A model generated the notes under the pieces. That model worked only from the letters and a program-made list of their open reading frames with translations, was not told the origin of the DNA and searched no databases. Positions 25,557 to 34,470 of a stretch of DNA of 64,000 bases are shown in pieces. The stretch's first letter is position 1, and each line of letters begins with the position of its first letter. The stretch lies in contig NSGV01000004.1 in assembly GCA_002300355.1 (NCBI GenBank), positions 294,903 through 358,902 of the forward strand, given 5' to 3'. The translations under genes were made by a program, and so were the position numbers. Source of the stretch: Streptomyces sp. TLI_235 (GTDB taxonomy: Bacteria; Actinomycetota; Actinomycetes; Streptomycetales; Streptomycetaceae).

Positions 25557-25967
25557 ATGAAGAAGTTCCTCAAGCGGGCTGCCCTGAGCGCGGCGGTGAC
25601 CACGGTCGCGGCCGCCGGTGTGGCCATCACCCCGTCGGTGGCCGAGGCCGCCACCTACAACGGAGCATGCGGCTCCGGCTACAGCGTCATCGACACCCTG
25701 CCGCTGCAGGACGGGACCATCTTCCTCACCTACAACCGCTCCAACGGCAACAACTGCGTCGTGACGGTCCGCACCCACCCGAGCTCCTATCTGGTGAACA
25801 TCGAGGCGTCGATCAAGAAGTCCGGTACCTCACAGTGGAAGCAGGACCTGGACTTCTACACCACCTACGCCGGACCCGTGTACCTGCACGCGCCGGGCGC
25901 ATGCATCGACTGGGAGGGCGGGATCAACGGCGAGGTCAACTACCAGTACAACTCCCACTGCGGCTGA
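25557..25967 (+). CDS. Spore-associated protein A (SapA)-like secreted protein, copy 1
   Basis: 136 residues. A signal peptide (MKKFLKRAALSAAVTTVAAA ending SVAEAA) precedes a mature part of about 105 residues with four cysteines: ACGSGYSVID, GNNCVVTV, GACIDWEG and SHCG. The motif LTYNRSNGNNCVV and YAGPVYLHA are shared with copies at 36261 and 38371. SapA was described as a spore-coat-associated secreted protein in Streptomyces coelicolor; the molecular function is not known. ATG at 25557 is preceded by AGCAGGTAGAAAC. A hairpin terminator follows. Confidence 0.85.
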   Translation: MKKFLKRAALSAAVTTVAAAGVAITPSVAEAATYNGACGSGYSVIDTLPLQDGTIFLTYNRSNGNNCVVTVRTHPSSYLVNIEASIKKSGTSQWKQDLDFYTTYAGPVYLHAPGACIDWEGGINGEVNYQYNSHCG

Positions 25968-25990
25968 CCACGGCGCCCCCCGCGCACACC

Positions 25991-26025
25991 GTCCGACCGC
26001 CCGCACGGCCCTGCGGCGGTCGGAC
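25991..26025 (+). terminator. Hairpin terminator after SapA-like copy 1
   Basis: GTCCGACCGCC and its exact complement form an 11-bp stem with a 13-base loop, 24 bp past the stop codon. Confidence 0.6.
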
Positions 26026-26097
26026 AGGTGGGTGTCGGGGGCGGGTCTCCGTGCGTCAGGAGGAGCCGGGCCGGTGCGTTTCGCCGTGGGTCGGGAC

Positions 26098-26400
26098 TGC
26101 CCGTGTACGACGGGACCCAGCACCGGGCCGATGACCTGTACGGAAATGCTCAGCCACGGCAACGCCCGGTTCACCGCACCGCAGGTCACGAAAGAAGCCG
26201 CAGCCCCGACAGTGACCTTCGACAGGACTGTCTTCCAGGGCTCGGCGACACGGGCCTGCGCTACGCCCGCCTCCACCGAGCTTGCGACGCTGACCGCCCC
26301 CACCGCGGGGCAGGCGCGGCACGTCCCGTTCACCGAACATGGCGGCGATCTTCTCGACGAGAGCCTCCTCGAGGTCGGCGACATCCCGCCCGCGCGCAGC
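26098..26400 (+). pseudogene. Possible pentapeptide-repeat-like remnant
   Basis: The frame reads CTEMLSHGNARFTAP, VTFDRTVFQGSATRA, then ELATLTAPTAGQARHVPFTE. The spacing of F and A around FDRTVFQGSAT suggests a pentapeptide-repeat protein whose later repeats are lost. There is no start or stop in keeping with a gene. The assignment is weak. Confidence 0.3.
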
Positions 26401-26559
26401 TCGCCCCCTGGAAGTCGTCGACGCCGCCCAGCCGGTCCTCACTAGCCTCGACCTGACGCACTGCCGGTTCACCGTGGCGTTCCGCCTGAAGCAGATCCGG
26501 ATCGGATTCGGCTGCCGCCTCGCCGAGCCCCCGGCCAAGTGGCGCCACCGCGGCGTGCT

Positions 26560-27000
26560 GCCAGCCGAGTGGTCGCGGCGGACTCCTACTACGGCGAGCC
26601 GGAGATGCGCCCGACCGCAAGCGGCCGCGAGCCGAGAGGGGGCTGCTGCAGGCGTACTGGCTCGCCTCGGACCGGGGTGCCCGACGGGCTGCCGGAGCGG
26701 ATCCGCGCGGTTCTCGACGGGCGGGTGAGCGACGCCCACGGCCCGACCTGGATCTGCTGGGCGGAGCTGGAGGCGTGGACCGGGACGAGCCGGCCGAGCG
26801 GGGTCCACCAGTACGGCGCGGGCCCGGACGGGCGCCTGGTCCTGCGCGGGAAGTCCCTCGTCGACCACAGTGGCCGCAGATAAGGAGACGAGTGGCTGGT
26901 CGGCGACCGGCTCTACCGGCTCTACCGGATCGAGCGCATGACCCGCCGTGGCGCCGTCCCGCCGACCGGGCACCACCAGTCGGCCCCCACCCCACCCTGA
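26560..27000 (+). pseudogene. Unrecognised gene remnant with an internal stop
   Basis: A frame with coding-like bias gives VVAADSYYGEPE near 26575, LPERIRAVLDGRVSDAHG, TWICWAELEAWTGTSRPSGV, then VLRGKSLVDHSGRR. After a TAA at 26881 it continues GDEWLVGDRLYRLYRIERM. The similarity in style on both sides of the stop indicates one disabled gene. The family is unknown. Confidence 0.4.
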
Positions 27001-27444
27001 GCCGCCGCGGCCCTGTTCCCGGCCTGGGGCCGGGCCTGTAGGAGTGGGACGGGCCGGGTGGCTTTCGGCGGCGGCCGCGGCGCACTCGGGCGGCATCGGT
27101 TGTGGGCAGTGTCGTTCTGGCGGGCACGGGCACGGGCTCGCCTGACGGCGAGGCGGGCGTCCCGGTCACCCGGTGTCTTCCTCAAGGGACTACGGCCTTA
27201 CCGCCCGGTGTGCTGCCTGGCTGGGCGGTGGACCGTGTGGTCGGTCGGTGTCGGCCGCGGCGCGTTGTCCGGTGGTCGGGCGGTGCGGCTTCGTGAGCGT
27301 CCCGGGTCGGGCGTCGGCCGGGTCGAGGTGATCGGGGGCGACGAGGGAGGGGAAGTCGTCCTCGGCCCGGGTACCGGATGTCCTGGTGAGCCCGCTGTGA
27401 TCGGATCGTGGATAACTTCGAAGGTGGCTGCGGCAGTGCCGGGT
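27001..27444. other. Intergenic region, nothing recognised
   Basis: About 440 bp between a remnant and the convergent end of the GNAT gene. No motif, repeat or credible frame is seen. Confidence 0.4.
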
Positions 27445-28053
27445 TCAGCGCGCCGGCCGCCACATGGTGGCGACGACCGGTCCGGCGTCGGTGGTGATCC
27501 GTTCCCGGGGGACGAAGCCGGCGCGCTCGTACCGGGGGAGGTTGGTGGGGTTGGTCGACTCCAGGTAGGCCGGCGCGCCGAGCGCGTCGACCTGGTTCAG
27601 GACCGTCGCGACCAGGCCCATGCCCAGTCCTCGGCCGCGGTGATCCGGGTGTGTGGCGAGCAGGGTGAGGTAGAAGTGCGGCTCGTCGGGGTGTGCCTCC
27701 TCCAACTGGTCGCAGATCCGCACGATGTCCGCCGACACCTGTGGACCCGCGACCTCCGTGAGGAAGTCGCCGAGCCCGGCCGTCTCGGCGTCGGTCAGCT
27801 CGGTTCCGCCGGGTGGGATCCACAGTGCCATGGCTTCCAGACCTTCGGTGAGGAACATCCAGGGGTATCGGAGTGCGGAGGTCACGTACAGCCGCCACAT
27901 CGCGGCGGCCTGCTCGGCGCGGCGGGTGCGGTCCGGGAAGATCGGGCCCCACACCGGGTCGTCGAAGAACGCGGCGGTCAGGATTCCGACGACGGCGTCG
28001 ACATCGGCCGGTTTCGCGACGCGGGCCGGTACGGGTCGGTATTCGAAGGGCAC
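27445..28053 (-). CDS. GNAT-family N-acetyltransferase
   Basis: 202 residues. The acetyl-CoA-binding motif A is LLATHPDHRGRGLGMGLV (Rx2GxG/A form as RGRGLG), followed by the family's motif B region AYLESTNPTNLPRYERAGFV. The N-terminal half (DVDAVVGILTAAFFDDPVWG) fits the same subgroup. The acceptor substrate is unknown. GTG at 28053 follows GGAGAG closely. It is convergent with nothing and appears monocistronic. Confidence 0.85.
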   Translation of the reverse strand: MPFEYRPVPARVAKPADVDAVVGILTAAFFDDPVWGPIFPDRTRRAEQAAAMWRLYVTSALRYPWMFLTEGLEAMALWIPPGGTELTDAETAGLGDFLTEVAGPQVSADIVRICDQLEEAHPDEPHFYLTLLATHPDHRGRGLGMGLVATVLNQVDALGAPAYLESTNPTNLPRYERAGFVPRERITTDAGPVVATMWRPAR

Positions 28054-28263
28054 CTCTCCACACTAGGCGGACGGGACTGCGAGCTCGCGGTCGAACACGC
28101 TGAAAGCGTCATGAGCGGCCGCGGCCCGGCTGGTCTCCGAGTGCGGTCCCGTGTTCGTCACCCGAACCCTGCCCGACCTCGCGCACGCCGCACCGCTCGC
28201 GACCTGCGGGGGCGTGGTGTACGGCCTGGGGGTCCGACACGCTGAACGGGCGTCACCGTGCAC

Positions 28264-28300
28264 TGAAACGTGTATCAAGATGGGCATTTGGTACGTTTCA
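28264..28300. promoter_or_regulatory. Inverted repeat just upstream of the WxL fusion gene
   Basis: TGAAACGT (28264-28271) and ACGTTTCA (28293-28300) are perfect complements 21 bases apart, in an AT-richer patch ending 4 bp before the ATG at 28305. It could be an operator or an mRNA hairpin covering the start. Confidence 0.45.
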
Positions 28301-28304
28301 AGCC

Positions 28305-29828
28305 ATGCTGAGGATGGTGGACGTGAGGGCGGGACTCGCCGCTGGACTCTCAGGCATCGCCGGGGCGGGCGCCGAGCGGCGTGCGGGGAGCGGTCAGGGA
28401 CCGGCCGATTCGCCGGTACGCCGTTGTGACGCGGCGCGGGTCGTGGGTGCCGGCCCTCTGGTGGTGAGCGGGCACGGCCGCTCTCGTGCGCGGTACCGCT
28501 GGTCAGACGCGGTGTGTGCCATGGTCCTTGTCCTCGCATCGGCGCTGGCCTGGGTCGTGGCGGGTCCGTCCCAGCTCGCCCGGGCCGTGGGCGAGTGCAC
28601 GGCGAGCCTGTGCGTCCTGAGTGCGAGCACCGCGAACGCCCTGTACGTCCATCCCGGCAGCCTGCAGGTCACCGGCAGCATCCTGGTCAACTCGACGAAC
28701 AGTCAGGCCGCGCTGGTCAGCGGCACCACCACGGTCACCGCGAACGGGGGCACCATCGGCGGCCCGGCCGCCCCGGCCGGCTTCGCCACCTCGGGCGGCG
28801 GCTCGTACAACCCGGCACCGACCAACCAGAGCGCCGGCACCGACCCGTACGCCGCACTGGCCCAGTGCCCGGCCGCCGCCGCCTGCCCCACCACCCCGGC
28901 CACCCCGTACCCAAGCATCAACCACGTCGTCTCCGGGACCCAGACGATCAACCCGGGCGTCTACACCAACATCACGAACCTGGCCGGCACCCTCGCGCTC
29001 AACCCCGGCACCTACGTTCTCACCGGCGGCATGACCATCTCTGGCGGGAAGCTGACCGGCACCGGCGTGACGATCTACCTCGCCTGCCCGACCTACCCCA
29101 CCGCGTGCGCGGCGTCCACCAGCGGCGCGTCCTTCGCCGACCAGACCGGAGGCAAGACCACCCTCAGCGCACCGACCACTGGGGCCTTCGCCGGCTTCTC
29201 CCTCATCGCCGACCGCAACAACACCGCGGCGGTCACGGTCTCGGGAAGCGGCTCTTGGCTCACCAGCGGCGGCACGATCTACACCGCCACGGGGAAGCTG
29301 GCGGCCGCGTCCGGAGGCAAGGCCAGCTTCACCCGGGCGGTCGTGGGCACCGTCGAGACCAGTGGCAGCAACAGCACGCAGATCAGCATCATCCCCACCA
29401 CCGGCACACTGTCGATCACCGTACCCACCACCAAAGCCCTGGGTAGCGCCGCACCGGCCGGCACCGTCAGTGCGGCCCTCGGCACGGTGACCATCACGGA
29501 CCAGCGAGGACTGGCCACCAGCACGTGGACGGCGACGGTGACCGCCACGAACTTCACCACCGGCGGTGCCACGACCGCCGAGACGGTCACCGCCTCGAAC
29601 GTCTCCTACTGGTCCGGAGCTGCGACCAACTCCACCGGCACCGTGACAGTGACGCCCGGCCAGGCCGACGCCCCGGCCGCACAGGCGCTCAGCAGTGCGA
29701 GAACCGCCTTCAGCTCCACCGGCAACGGAAACAGCTCCGCGACCTGGAACCCCACGGTGGTGGTCACGCTCCCCGCCGCCGCGGTGGTCGGCACCTACAC
29801 CGGCACCGTCACCCACTCCGTCGCCTGA
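28305..29828 (+). CDS. Secreted beta-helix-like protein with C-terminal WxL-like domain
   Basis: 507 residues. A late signal/anchor (CAMVLVLASALAWVVAGPSQ, about 72-92) follows a basic N-terminal stretch, so the real start could be a later codon (for example 28521). The middle, about 100-370, has the pattern of Tad-type surface proteins (SASTANALYVHPGSLQVTGS, PGVYTNITNLAGTLALNPGT, LTGTGVTIYLACP, AGFSLIADRNNTAAV). The last 130 residues match the WxL-like protein at 31654, both ending YTGTVTHSVA. It is likely exported and cell-surface bound (inference). The inverted repeat at 28264 may control it. Confidence 0.7.
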   Translation: MLRMVDVRAGLAAGLSGIAGAGAERRAGSGQGPADSPVRRCDAARVVGAGPLVVSGHGRSRARYRWSDAVCAMVLVLASALAWVVAGPSQLARAVGECTASLCVLSASTANALYVHPGSLQVTGSILVNSTNSQAALVSGTTTVTANGGTIGGPAAPAGFATSGGGSYNPAPTNQSAGTDPYAALAQCPAAAACPTTPATPYPSINHVVSGTQTINPGVYTNITNLAGTLALNPGTYVLTGGMTISGGKLTGTGVTIYLACPTYPTACAASTSGASFADQTGGKTTLSAPTTGAFAGFSLIADRNNTAAVTVSGSGSWLTSGGTIYTATGKLAAASGGKASFTRAVVGTVETSGSNSTQISIIPTTGTLSITVPTTKALGSAAPAGTVSAALGTVTITDQRGLATSTWTATVTATNFTTGGATTAETVTASNVSYWSGAATNSTGTVTVTPGQADAPAAQALSSARTAFSSTGNGNSSATWNPTVVVTLPAAAVVGTYTGTVTHSVA

Positions 29829-29945
29829 CTGTGAGGGTGTAGACGGCACCGCTCGGGGGTCTGCCCCCTTGCCTGACTGACGCTTCGGCTGTCATTTCAT
29901 TGATCGTCGGCTGTCCGGGCGGTGCCGCTGCGCACGCGGTCGGTC

Positions 29946-29971
29946 GGGCTCCTGTGACTTCACAGGAGCCC
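29946..29971 (+). terminator. 11-bp hairpin terminator
   Basis: GGGCTCCTGTG-actt-CACAGGAGCCC, about 118 bp past the stop of the WxL fusion gene and before the IS110 remnant. There is no long U-tract. Confidence 0.5.
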
Positions 29972-30059
29972 CACCAACAGTCTCATCACAGTCTTGTCCT
30001 ACCGCCCGACCGGCGCGTGCCATCCCTCGCACGTCGCACGGGAGGACAGTGGCACCGGC

Positions 30060-30275
30060 GTGGCAGACGAGACGGCGGTGGTCGGGGGCGTGGACACCCA
30101 CTCCGACTTCCACCGGGCCGCCGTGATCGCCTCCGTCGGCCGGCACCCGGCCACCGCGTCGTTCCCCACCGCCCCCGACGGCTACCGTCGCCTGCCGAAG
30201 TGGATGCGCTCGCACGGCGACGTCATGGCTGTCGGAGTGGAGGGGATCGGCGCCTACGGAGCCGAACGCGCCGAC
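30060..30275 (+). mobile_element. IS110-family transposase N-terminal fragment
   Basis: GTG at 30060 opens VADETAVVGGVDTHSDFHRA, then HPATASFPTAPDGYRRLPKW, then GDVMAVGVEGIGAYGAE: the DEDD-type N-terminal part of IS110 transposases (GVDTHxDxH, VEGxGxYGAEL). It stops abruptly after about 70 codons and runs into the duplicated sequence at 30277. No inverted repeats are expected for this family and the rest of the element is gone. Confidence 0.75.
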
Positions 30276-30276
30276 G

Positions 30277-30470
30277 AACCCACCCGCCTGCGGCGAACCG
30301 TCCCGTAGCCGCAGGCGACCAGGAGCACGACGACCGCCGCACCCACGGTGATGCCCGGCATCACCGAAGCGGCGTCCGCCCCTGGAACCCCACGGTGTCG
30401 GCCGCGGCCCCAGCCGCCGCGGCCGACACCCACCCAGGCACCGTCGCCCACTCCGCCGCCTGACGCCGCA
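30277..30470. repeat. Duplicated gene ends: DUF916-like 3' end plus WxL C-terminus
   Basis: Bases 30277-30380 repeat 30516-30615 (the last codons of the DUF916-like gene, minus strand) with a few differences. Bases 30385-30466 repeat the end of the WxL fusion gene at 29747-29828 (plus strand), giving WNPTV and the final TVAHSAA. They form a relic of a second copy of this gene pair. A 15-bp perfect hairpin (arms 30394-30408 and 30416-30430) lies within it. Confidence 0.75.
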
Positions 30471-30512
30471 CTCCTCCGGCCGACGAACGCGCGGGCAGGC
30501 GCGGGCCGGCCT

Positions 30513-31640
30513 TCAGCCCACCCGCCTGCGGCGAACCATCCCGTAGCCGCAGGCGACCAGGACCAGGACGACCGCCACGCCCACGGTGATGCCCGGCATC
30601 ATCGAAGCGGCGTCCACCATGTCGGGTCTGACCGACGCGCCGGTCTGAGAGCCGCTGGGGAAGGTGAGGGTGGCCGTGACGGTGTGTTGGATCAGGCCGC
30701 TGGCCAGTGTGAGACGGACCTTCCAGGGGCCGTTGGGAAGCTGCCTGTCCAGGGGGACGGTAACGGGCTCCCTCTCGCCGACGCCGAGTGTGGTGCCGAG
30801 GTTCGCCTTGAAGGGACCGGCGCTGAGCGATCCCGGCCCGTCGGTCATCGTCAGGGACCCGGTCAGGTCGAGGGCCCGCTTGCCGGTGTTGTGGACCCTG
30901 GCCACCACCTTCGGGCTGCCGTCGGGCGCGCGCGCGGGAGTGAGCTCCTCGATCTGGAAGTCGGACGGCGGCTCCCCTCCGGGGCCGACATCGAGGTAGA
31001 TCCTCACTCCCACGCGGTTGACCAGGCGGACGTTCGCCGTCGGGCCCGTGTGGCCCGCGACCTGCGCCCAGACAACCGCGTACCGCTCGCCGGCGGACGC
31101 CTTCGGCGGCACCCGGACGCTGACCCGGACTACGGCCGTGCCGTGTGCCGGGACGTCGCGCACGACGGCGGCGGACGGCGGCGAGGACGGCTGGATGGAC
31201 GGCTGGGCGGCCGCTTCCTTCTTCGGCAGGCCGCAGTCCGTCGCTTCACCGGACACATCCTCGTCCGAGATGCAGTCGTCCACCGAGACCCAGGTCGTGA
31301 GCTCGTTCGGGGTGCGGTCGGCTCCGACGGTGAAGTTGCCGCCGTTGACCACGGCGGAGCCGGCGTAGAGGTCGACGCGCCGGTCGACGTCGGAGTCGTT
31401 CGTCACCTGCAGCCGACGGTGGATGACGCTGCCGGGCGCGAGGTGGTCCACGATGTACATGTGAGCGCGCAGGTCGTCCTCACGATCCCGCGGCGCGTCG
31501 AGCAGCTTGACGCCGATGCTGCCCTCGGCGGTGGAAGCCGGCGGCGCCTGGGCGGTTGAAGGCGGCGTCCCGCCAGGGCCGGCGGCCACGGCGGTGTTCG
31601 CGCCACAAGCGAACGCGAGCGCCGCCGCGACCGCGCACAC
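30513..31640 (-). CDS. DUF916-like cell-surface protein with C-terminal anchor
   Basis: 375 residues. It has a short signal peptide (CAVAAALAFACGANTAVAAG), an extracellular DUF916-like part of two Ig-like domains (GSIGVKLLDAPRDREDDLRA, APGSVIHRRLQVTNDSDVDR, VVRVSVRVPPKASAGERYAV, VGVRIYLDVG), and a C-terminal membrane helix GITVGVAVVLVLVACGYG followed by VRRRRVG. In Firmicutes DUF916 proteins pair with WxL proteins on the cell wall. Here the WxL-like gene ends 13 bp upstream on the same strand. GTG at 31640 has no clear Shine-Dalgarno sequence; coupled translation is likely. Confidence 0.8.
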   Translation of the reverse strand: MCAVAAALAFACGANTAVAAGPGGTPPSTAQAPPASTAEGSIGVKLLDAPRDREDDLRAHMYIVDHLAPGSVIHRRLQVTNDSDVDRRVDLYAGSAVVNGGNFTVGADRTPNELTTWVSVDDCISDEDVSGEATDCGLPKKEAAAQPSIQPSSPPSAAVVRDVPAHGTAVVRVSVRVPPKASAGERYAVVWAQVAGHTGPTANVRLVNRVGVRIYLDVGPGGEPPSDFQIEELTPARAPDGSPKVVARVHNTGKRALDLTGSLTMTDGPGSLSAGPFKANLGTTLGVGEREPVTVPLDRQLPNGPWKVRLTLASGLIQHTVTATLTFPSGSQTGASVRPDMVDAASMMPGITVGVAVVLVLVACGYGMVRRRRVG

Positions 31641-31653
31641 CAGACGCGCCGAG

Positions 31654-32190
31654 CTATGCGACCGAATGTGTCACCGTCCCGGTGTAGACGCCGTTCACTG
31701 CGCCGGCGGGAATCGCGATCGCGAGCGTGGGATTCCACGTCGCGGAGTTGTTGCCGGTGCCCCCGGAGAGGGTGTAGGCGGTGCGGGTGGTGTCGAGCGT
31801 CTGGGCCTGACCCGACGTCGCCTGACCGGGCGTGAAGGTACCCGTACCGGTGACGCTCCCGGTTCCCGACCAGTAGGAGACCGCGCTGGCCGGGACCGTC
31901 TCCGCGGCCGTGCTACCACCCGTCGTGAAGCTGCCGGAGACCACGGACGCGGTCCAGCTGGCCGTGAGCAGAGCCCGCGCGTCGGTGACCGTGACACTGC
32001 CCAGCTGCCCGCCGACGGAGCCTCCGGGCAGCGCGCTGCCCAGACCCACCGGACCGGCGGGAACGGAGATCGCTAACGAACCACCCGAGACCGAGAACGT
32101 GACCGTGGTGTCCCCGGGCGCGGCGTCGGCCACCCCGGCGGCGGCGACAACAATCGCAACCCCGGCAGCCACGGAATATCGGATACGCAT
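31654..32190 (-). CDS. Secreted WxL-like protein
   Basis: 178 residues with a signal peptide (MRIRYSVAAGVAIVVAAAGV then ADAAPG) and one WxL-like beta domain: TTVTFSVSGGSLAISVP, LGSVTVTDARALLTASWTAS, VSYWSGTGSVTGTGTFTPG and the end YTGTVTHSVA. The short W-x-L motif is not exact, so the match is to the fold type. ATG at 32190 has an ideal AGGAGGGTCC. It forms an operon with the membrane-anchored DUF916-like gene downstream, matching the WxL/DUF916 partnership known from Gram-positives. Confidence 0.8.
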   Translation of the reverse strand: MRIRYSVAAGVAIVVAAAGVADAAPGDTTVTFSVSGGSLAISVPAGPVGLGSALPGGSVGGQLGSVTVTDARALLTASWTASVVSGSFTTGGSTAAETVPASAVSYWSGTGSVTGTGTFTPGQATSGQAQTLDTTRTAYTLSGGTGNNSATWNPTLAIAIPAGAVNGVYTGTVTHSVA

Positions 32191-32635
32191 GGACCCTCCT
32201 TCGTCGTCCAGGACCGGAACGGCAGAGGTCAGGTTCCGCTCCAATAGTGACTCGTATGATTATCCGCACACGCACCGTGATCAAACACCATTCCCTCGCC
32301 CGGCCGAACGCGGGCAGCAGGGCGACAGTCCCGACCAGGGCCGAACGCGAGAGGCGAACACGCCGTCGACAGCGAGAAGGACTTGCGAAATACAGTCGCA
32401 CAAGAAGGTGATGTACCGCGTGTCGAAGGAAAGAGTGCGAGATATCTTTCCCATCACTGTTTCTGACGATGACTCAGTGGGGATTGTACGTGTGCAGCGT
32501 GATCGCGAAAGCGATACGCCGCGAACCGCGTGTCGCCATCCTCTGGCGGCTGCGCCCCCACCTTCGATCCCGATGCCGGCAAGGCGGGTCATGCCCGACG
32601 CTCCGGCTCCCACCGTGTCTTTCGGAAGGTCCCTC
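32191..32635. other. Divergent promoter region
   Basis: About 445 bp between the leftward WxL operon and the rightward beta-propeller gene. AT-richer patches at 32240-32285 and 32395-32470 probably hold the two promoters. An in-frame ATG at 32591 is an alternative start for the propeller gene. No other gene seen. Confidence 0.4.
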
Positions 32636-33769
32636 ATGTCCCACCGTCCCGGCCGCCTCAGGCGGCTCTGTCGCGCGTTCACCGTCCTGGCCTTGACGGC
32701 CGCGGTCGGCGCGCCCGGCACCGTCGCCCTCGGCGACTCCCCGCCCCGCCCCGGATCCTTGCGCCCGTGGGTGAAGTCCTGCGTCCGGCACCGGGGGCCC
32801 GAGGGGCTCGTGAACTGTCTCGGGAAACACGGCCGGCCGGGGGCGCCGTCCCGACCGGGCGCGTCGCAGACCCTCCGGACCCCCACCATCGACGAACTGG
32901 CGACGCCCACCGCTGATTCGGCTCCGGTCGGCATCACCGCGGGGCCGGATGACGCCTTGTGGTTCACCGAGAACGCCGCGAACGCGGTGGGCCGCGTCAC
33001 CACGGCCGGCACGTTCACCGAGTACTCGGTGCCCACCAGCGGGTCCGGGCCGGCCGGGATCACCGCCGGGCCGGACGGCGCCCTGTGGTTCACGGAGTCG
33101 GGTGCCGACAAGATCGGCCGGATCACCACCGGCGGCACGATCACCGAGTACGCGCTCCCCACCTCCGGCGCCTACCCGTGGGGCATCACCGCCGGGCCGG
33201 ACGGCGCCCTGTGGTTCACGGAGTCGGGCGCCGACAAGATCGGCCGGATCACCACCGGCGGCACGATCACCGAGTACGCGCTCCCCACCTCCGGCGCCTT
33301 CCCGTTGAGCATCACCGCCGGGTCCGACGGTGCCCTGTGGTTCACCGAGGTACTGTCCGGAAGCGTCGGGACGATCACCACCGGCGGTTCGGTCACCGAG
33401 TACGCGGTTCCCTCGTCGGGTTCGCTGCCCATCGGCATCACCGCGGGGCCGGATGACGCCCTGTGGTTCACCGACGCCGGAGCATCGCAGATCGGACAGG
33501 TCACCACGGCGGGTGTGTTCACCGCCTACGACCTGACGGATCCCGTCTTCTTCCCGTTCCCGTGGGGCATCACCTCGGGGCCGGACGGCGCCCTGTGGTT
33601 CACCGAGAACGTCGGCAACGACATCGGCCGGATCACGACGTCAGGGACAATCTCAGAGCTGTCGATCCCGACCTCCGGCGCCAGCCCGCTGGAGATCGCC
33701 ACCGGATCCGACGACAACCTGTGGTTCACCGAGAACACCGTGAGCCAGATCGGAAAGGTAACCCCCTGA
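32636..33769 (+). CDS. Secreted streptogramin-lyase-like (Vgb) beta-propeller protein
   Basis: 377 residues. The signal peptide (LCRAFTVLALTAAVGAPGTV then ALGDS) is followed by a Cys-containing linker (KSCVRHRGPEGLVNCLG) and seven blades from about residue 85, each with GITAGPDxALWFTE, IGRITTxGTxTEY. This is the virginiamycin-B-lyase repeat. True Vgb enzymes are cytoplasmic and about 300 residues, so antibiotic cleavage is not implied. ATG at 32636 follows GGAAGG. Two adjacent blades are almost identical (126-bp tandem repeat). Confidence 0.85.
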   Translation: MSHRPGRLRRLCRAFTVLALTAAVGAPGTVALGDSPPRPGSLRPWVKSCVRHRGPEGLVNCLGKHGRPGAPSRPGASQTLRTPTIDELATPTADSAPVGITAGPDDALWFTENAANAVGRVTTAGTFTEYSVPTSGSGPAGITAGPDGALWFTESGADKIGRITTGGTITEYALPTSGAYPWGITAGPDGALWFTESGADKIGRITTGGTITEYALPTSGAFPLSITAGSDGALWFTEVLSGSVGTITTGGSVTEYAVPSSGSLPIGITAGPDDALWFTDAGASQIGQVTTAGVFTAYDLTDPVFFPFPWGITSGPDGALWFTENVGNDIGRITTSGTISELSIPTSGASPLEIATGSDDNLWFTENTVSQIGKVTP

Positions 33770-33872
33770 CAAGGCGGAAAGGCAACCCCTGACGGGGCGG
33801 AAGTGAACCGCCGGCCCTCGGCATGTCCCACTCCCGCCCCACCCCCCACCCTGAACCCGAACGCCCGCCGCC

Positions 33873-34470
33873 AGGGTCCGTCTTCAAAGATGATCAAGCG
33901 ATGAGAGATCATGTCGGGCGTGATACGCCGTCATGAGCTTTCGGATGCCGAGTGGCCGTGCTCTCGCGGTTCCTGCCCAGTTCCGGAACCGCGGGCCGGC
34001 CACGCAGTGATCACCGGGTGGTGCTGAACGGGATCGTGTGGAAGCCGCGTACGGGTTCGGCCTGGCGCGATGTGCCGGAGCGGTACGGCTCCTGGCCGGC
34101 CCCGTACACGCGTTTCCGCAGGTGGGCGCTGGACGGCACGTTCTCGCGCATGTTGCGGCACGTTCAGGCGGAGAAGGACGCGGCCGGGGACATCGACTGG
34201 CTGGTGTCGGTGGACTCCACGATCGTGCGGGCCCACCAGCACGCCGCCGGCGGGAAGAGCGGGCCCTCGACCGGGACGAAGCGGGTGATCACGCCCTCGG
34301 CCGATCCCGTGGCGGACTGAGCACCAAGGTCCACCTGGCCTGCGACGGACGCGGACGCCCGCTCGGCTTCGTCCTGACCGGCGGCAACCGCAACGACGGC
34401 ACCCGCTTCGAGGCCGACATGGCCGACATCCGTGTCCCCCGGGTCGGACCGGGGCGAGCACGCACACGGC
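33873..34470 (+). mobile_element. IS5-family element, truncated and frameshifted
   Basis: The first codons IRRHELSDAEWP, then after a shift AVLSRFLPSSGTAGRPRSDH, WKPRTGSAWRDVPERYGSWP, WLVSVDSTIVRAHQHAAG and, in the next frame, GLSTKVHLACDGRGRPLGFV, LTGGNRNDGTRFEADM. This is the two-frame DDE transposase of Streptomyces IS5-type elements. Similarity stops near 34470, before the last catalytic region, and no right end is seen. The left end is near 33873, where GGGTCCGTCTTCAAAGATGA starts. Confidence 0.75.

Noticed and set aside
30348..31559. Antisense frames over the DUF916-like gene
   Set aside because: The minus strand has a signal peptide, Ig-like domain signatures and a membrane anchor; the plus-strand product has none of this.
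32636..33769. Virginiamycin resistance gene
   Set aside because: The propeller repeats resemble Vgb but the protein is exported and longer, so a resistance function is not supported.
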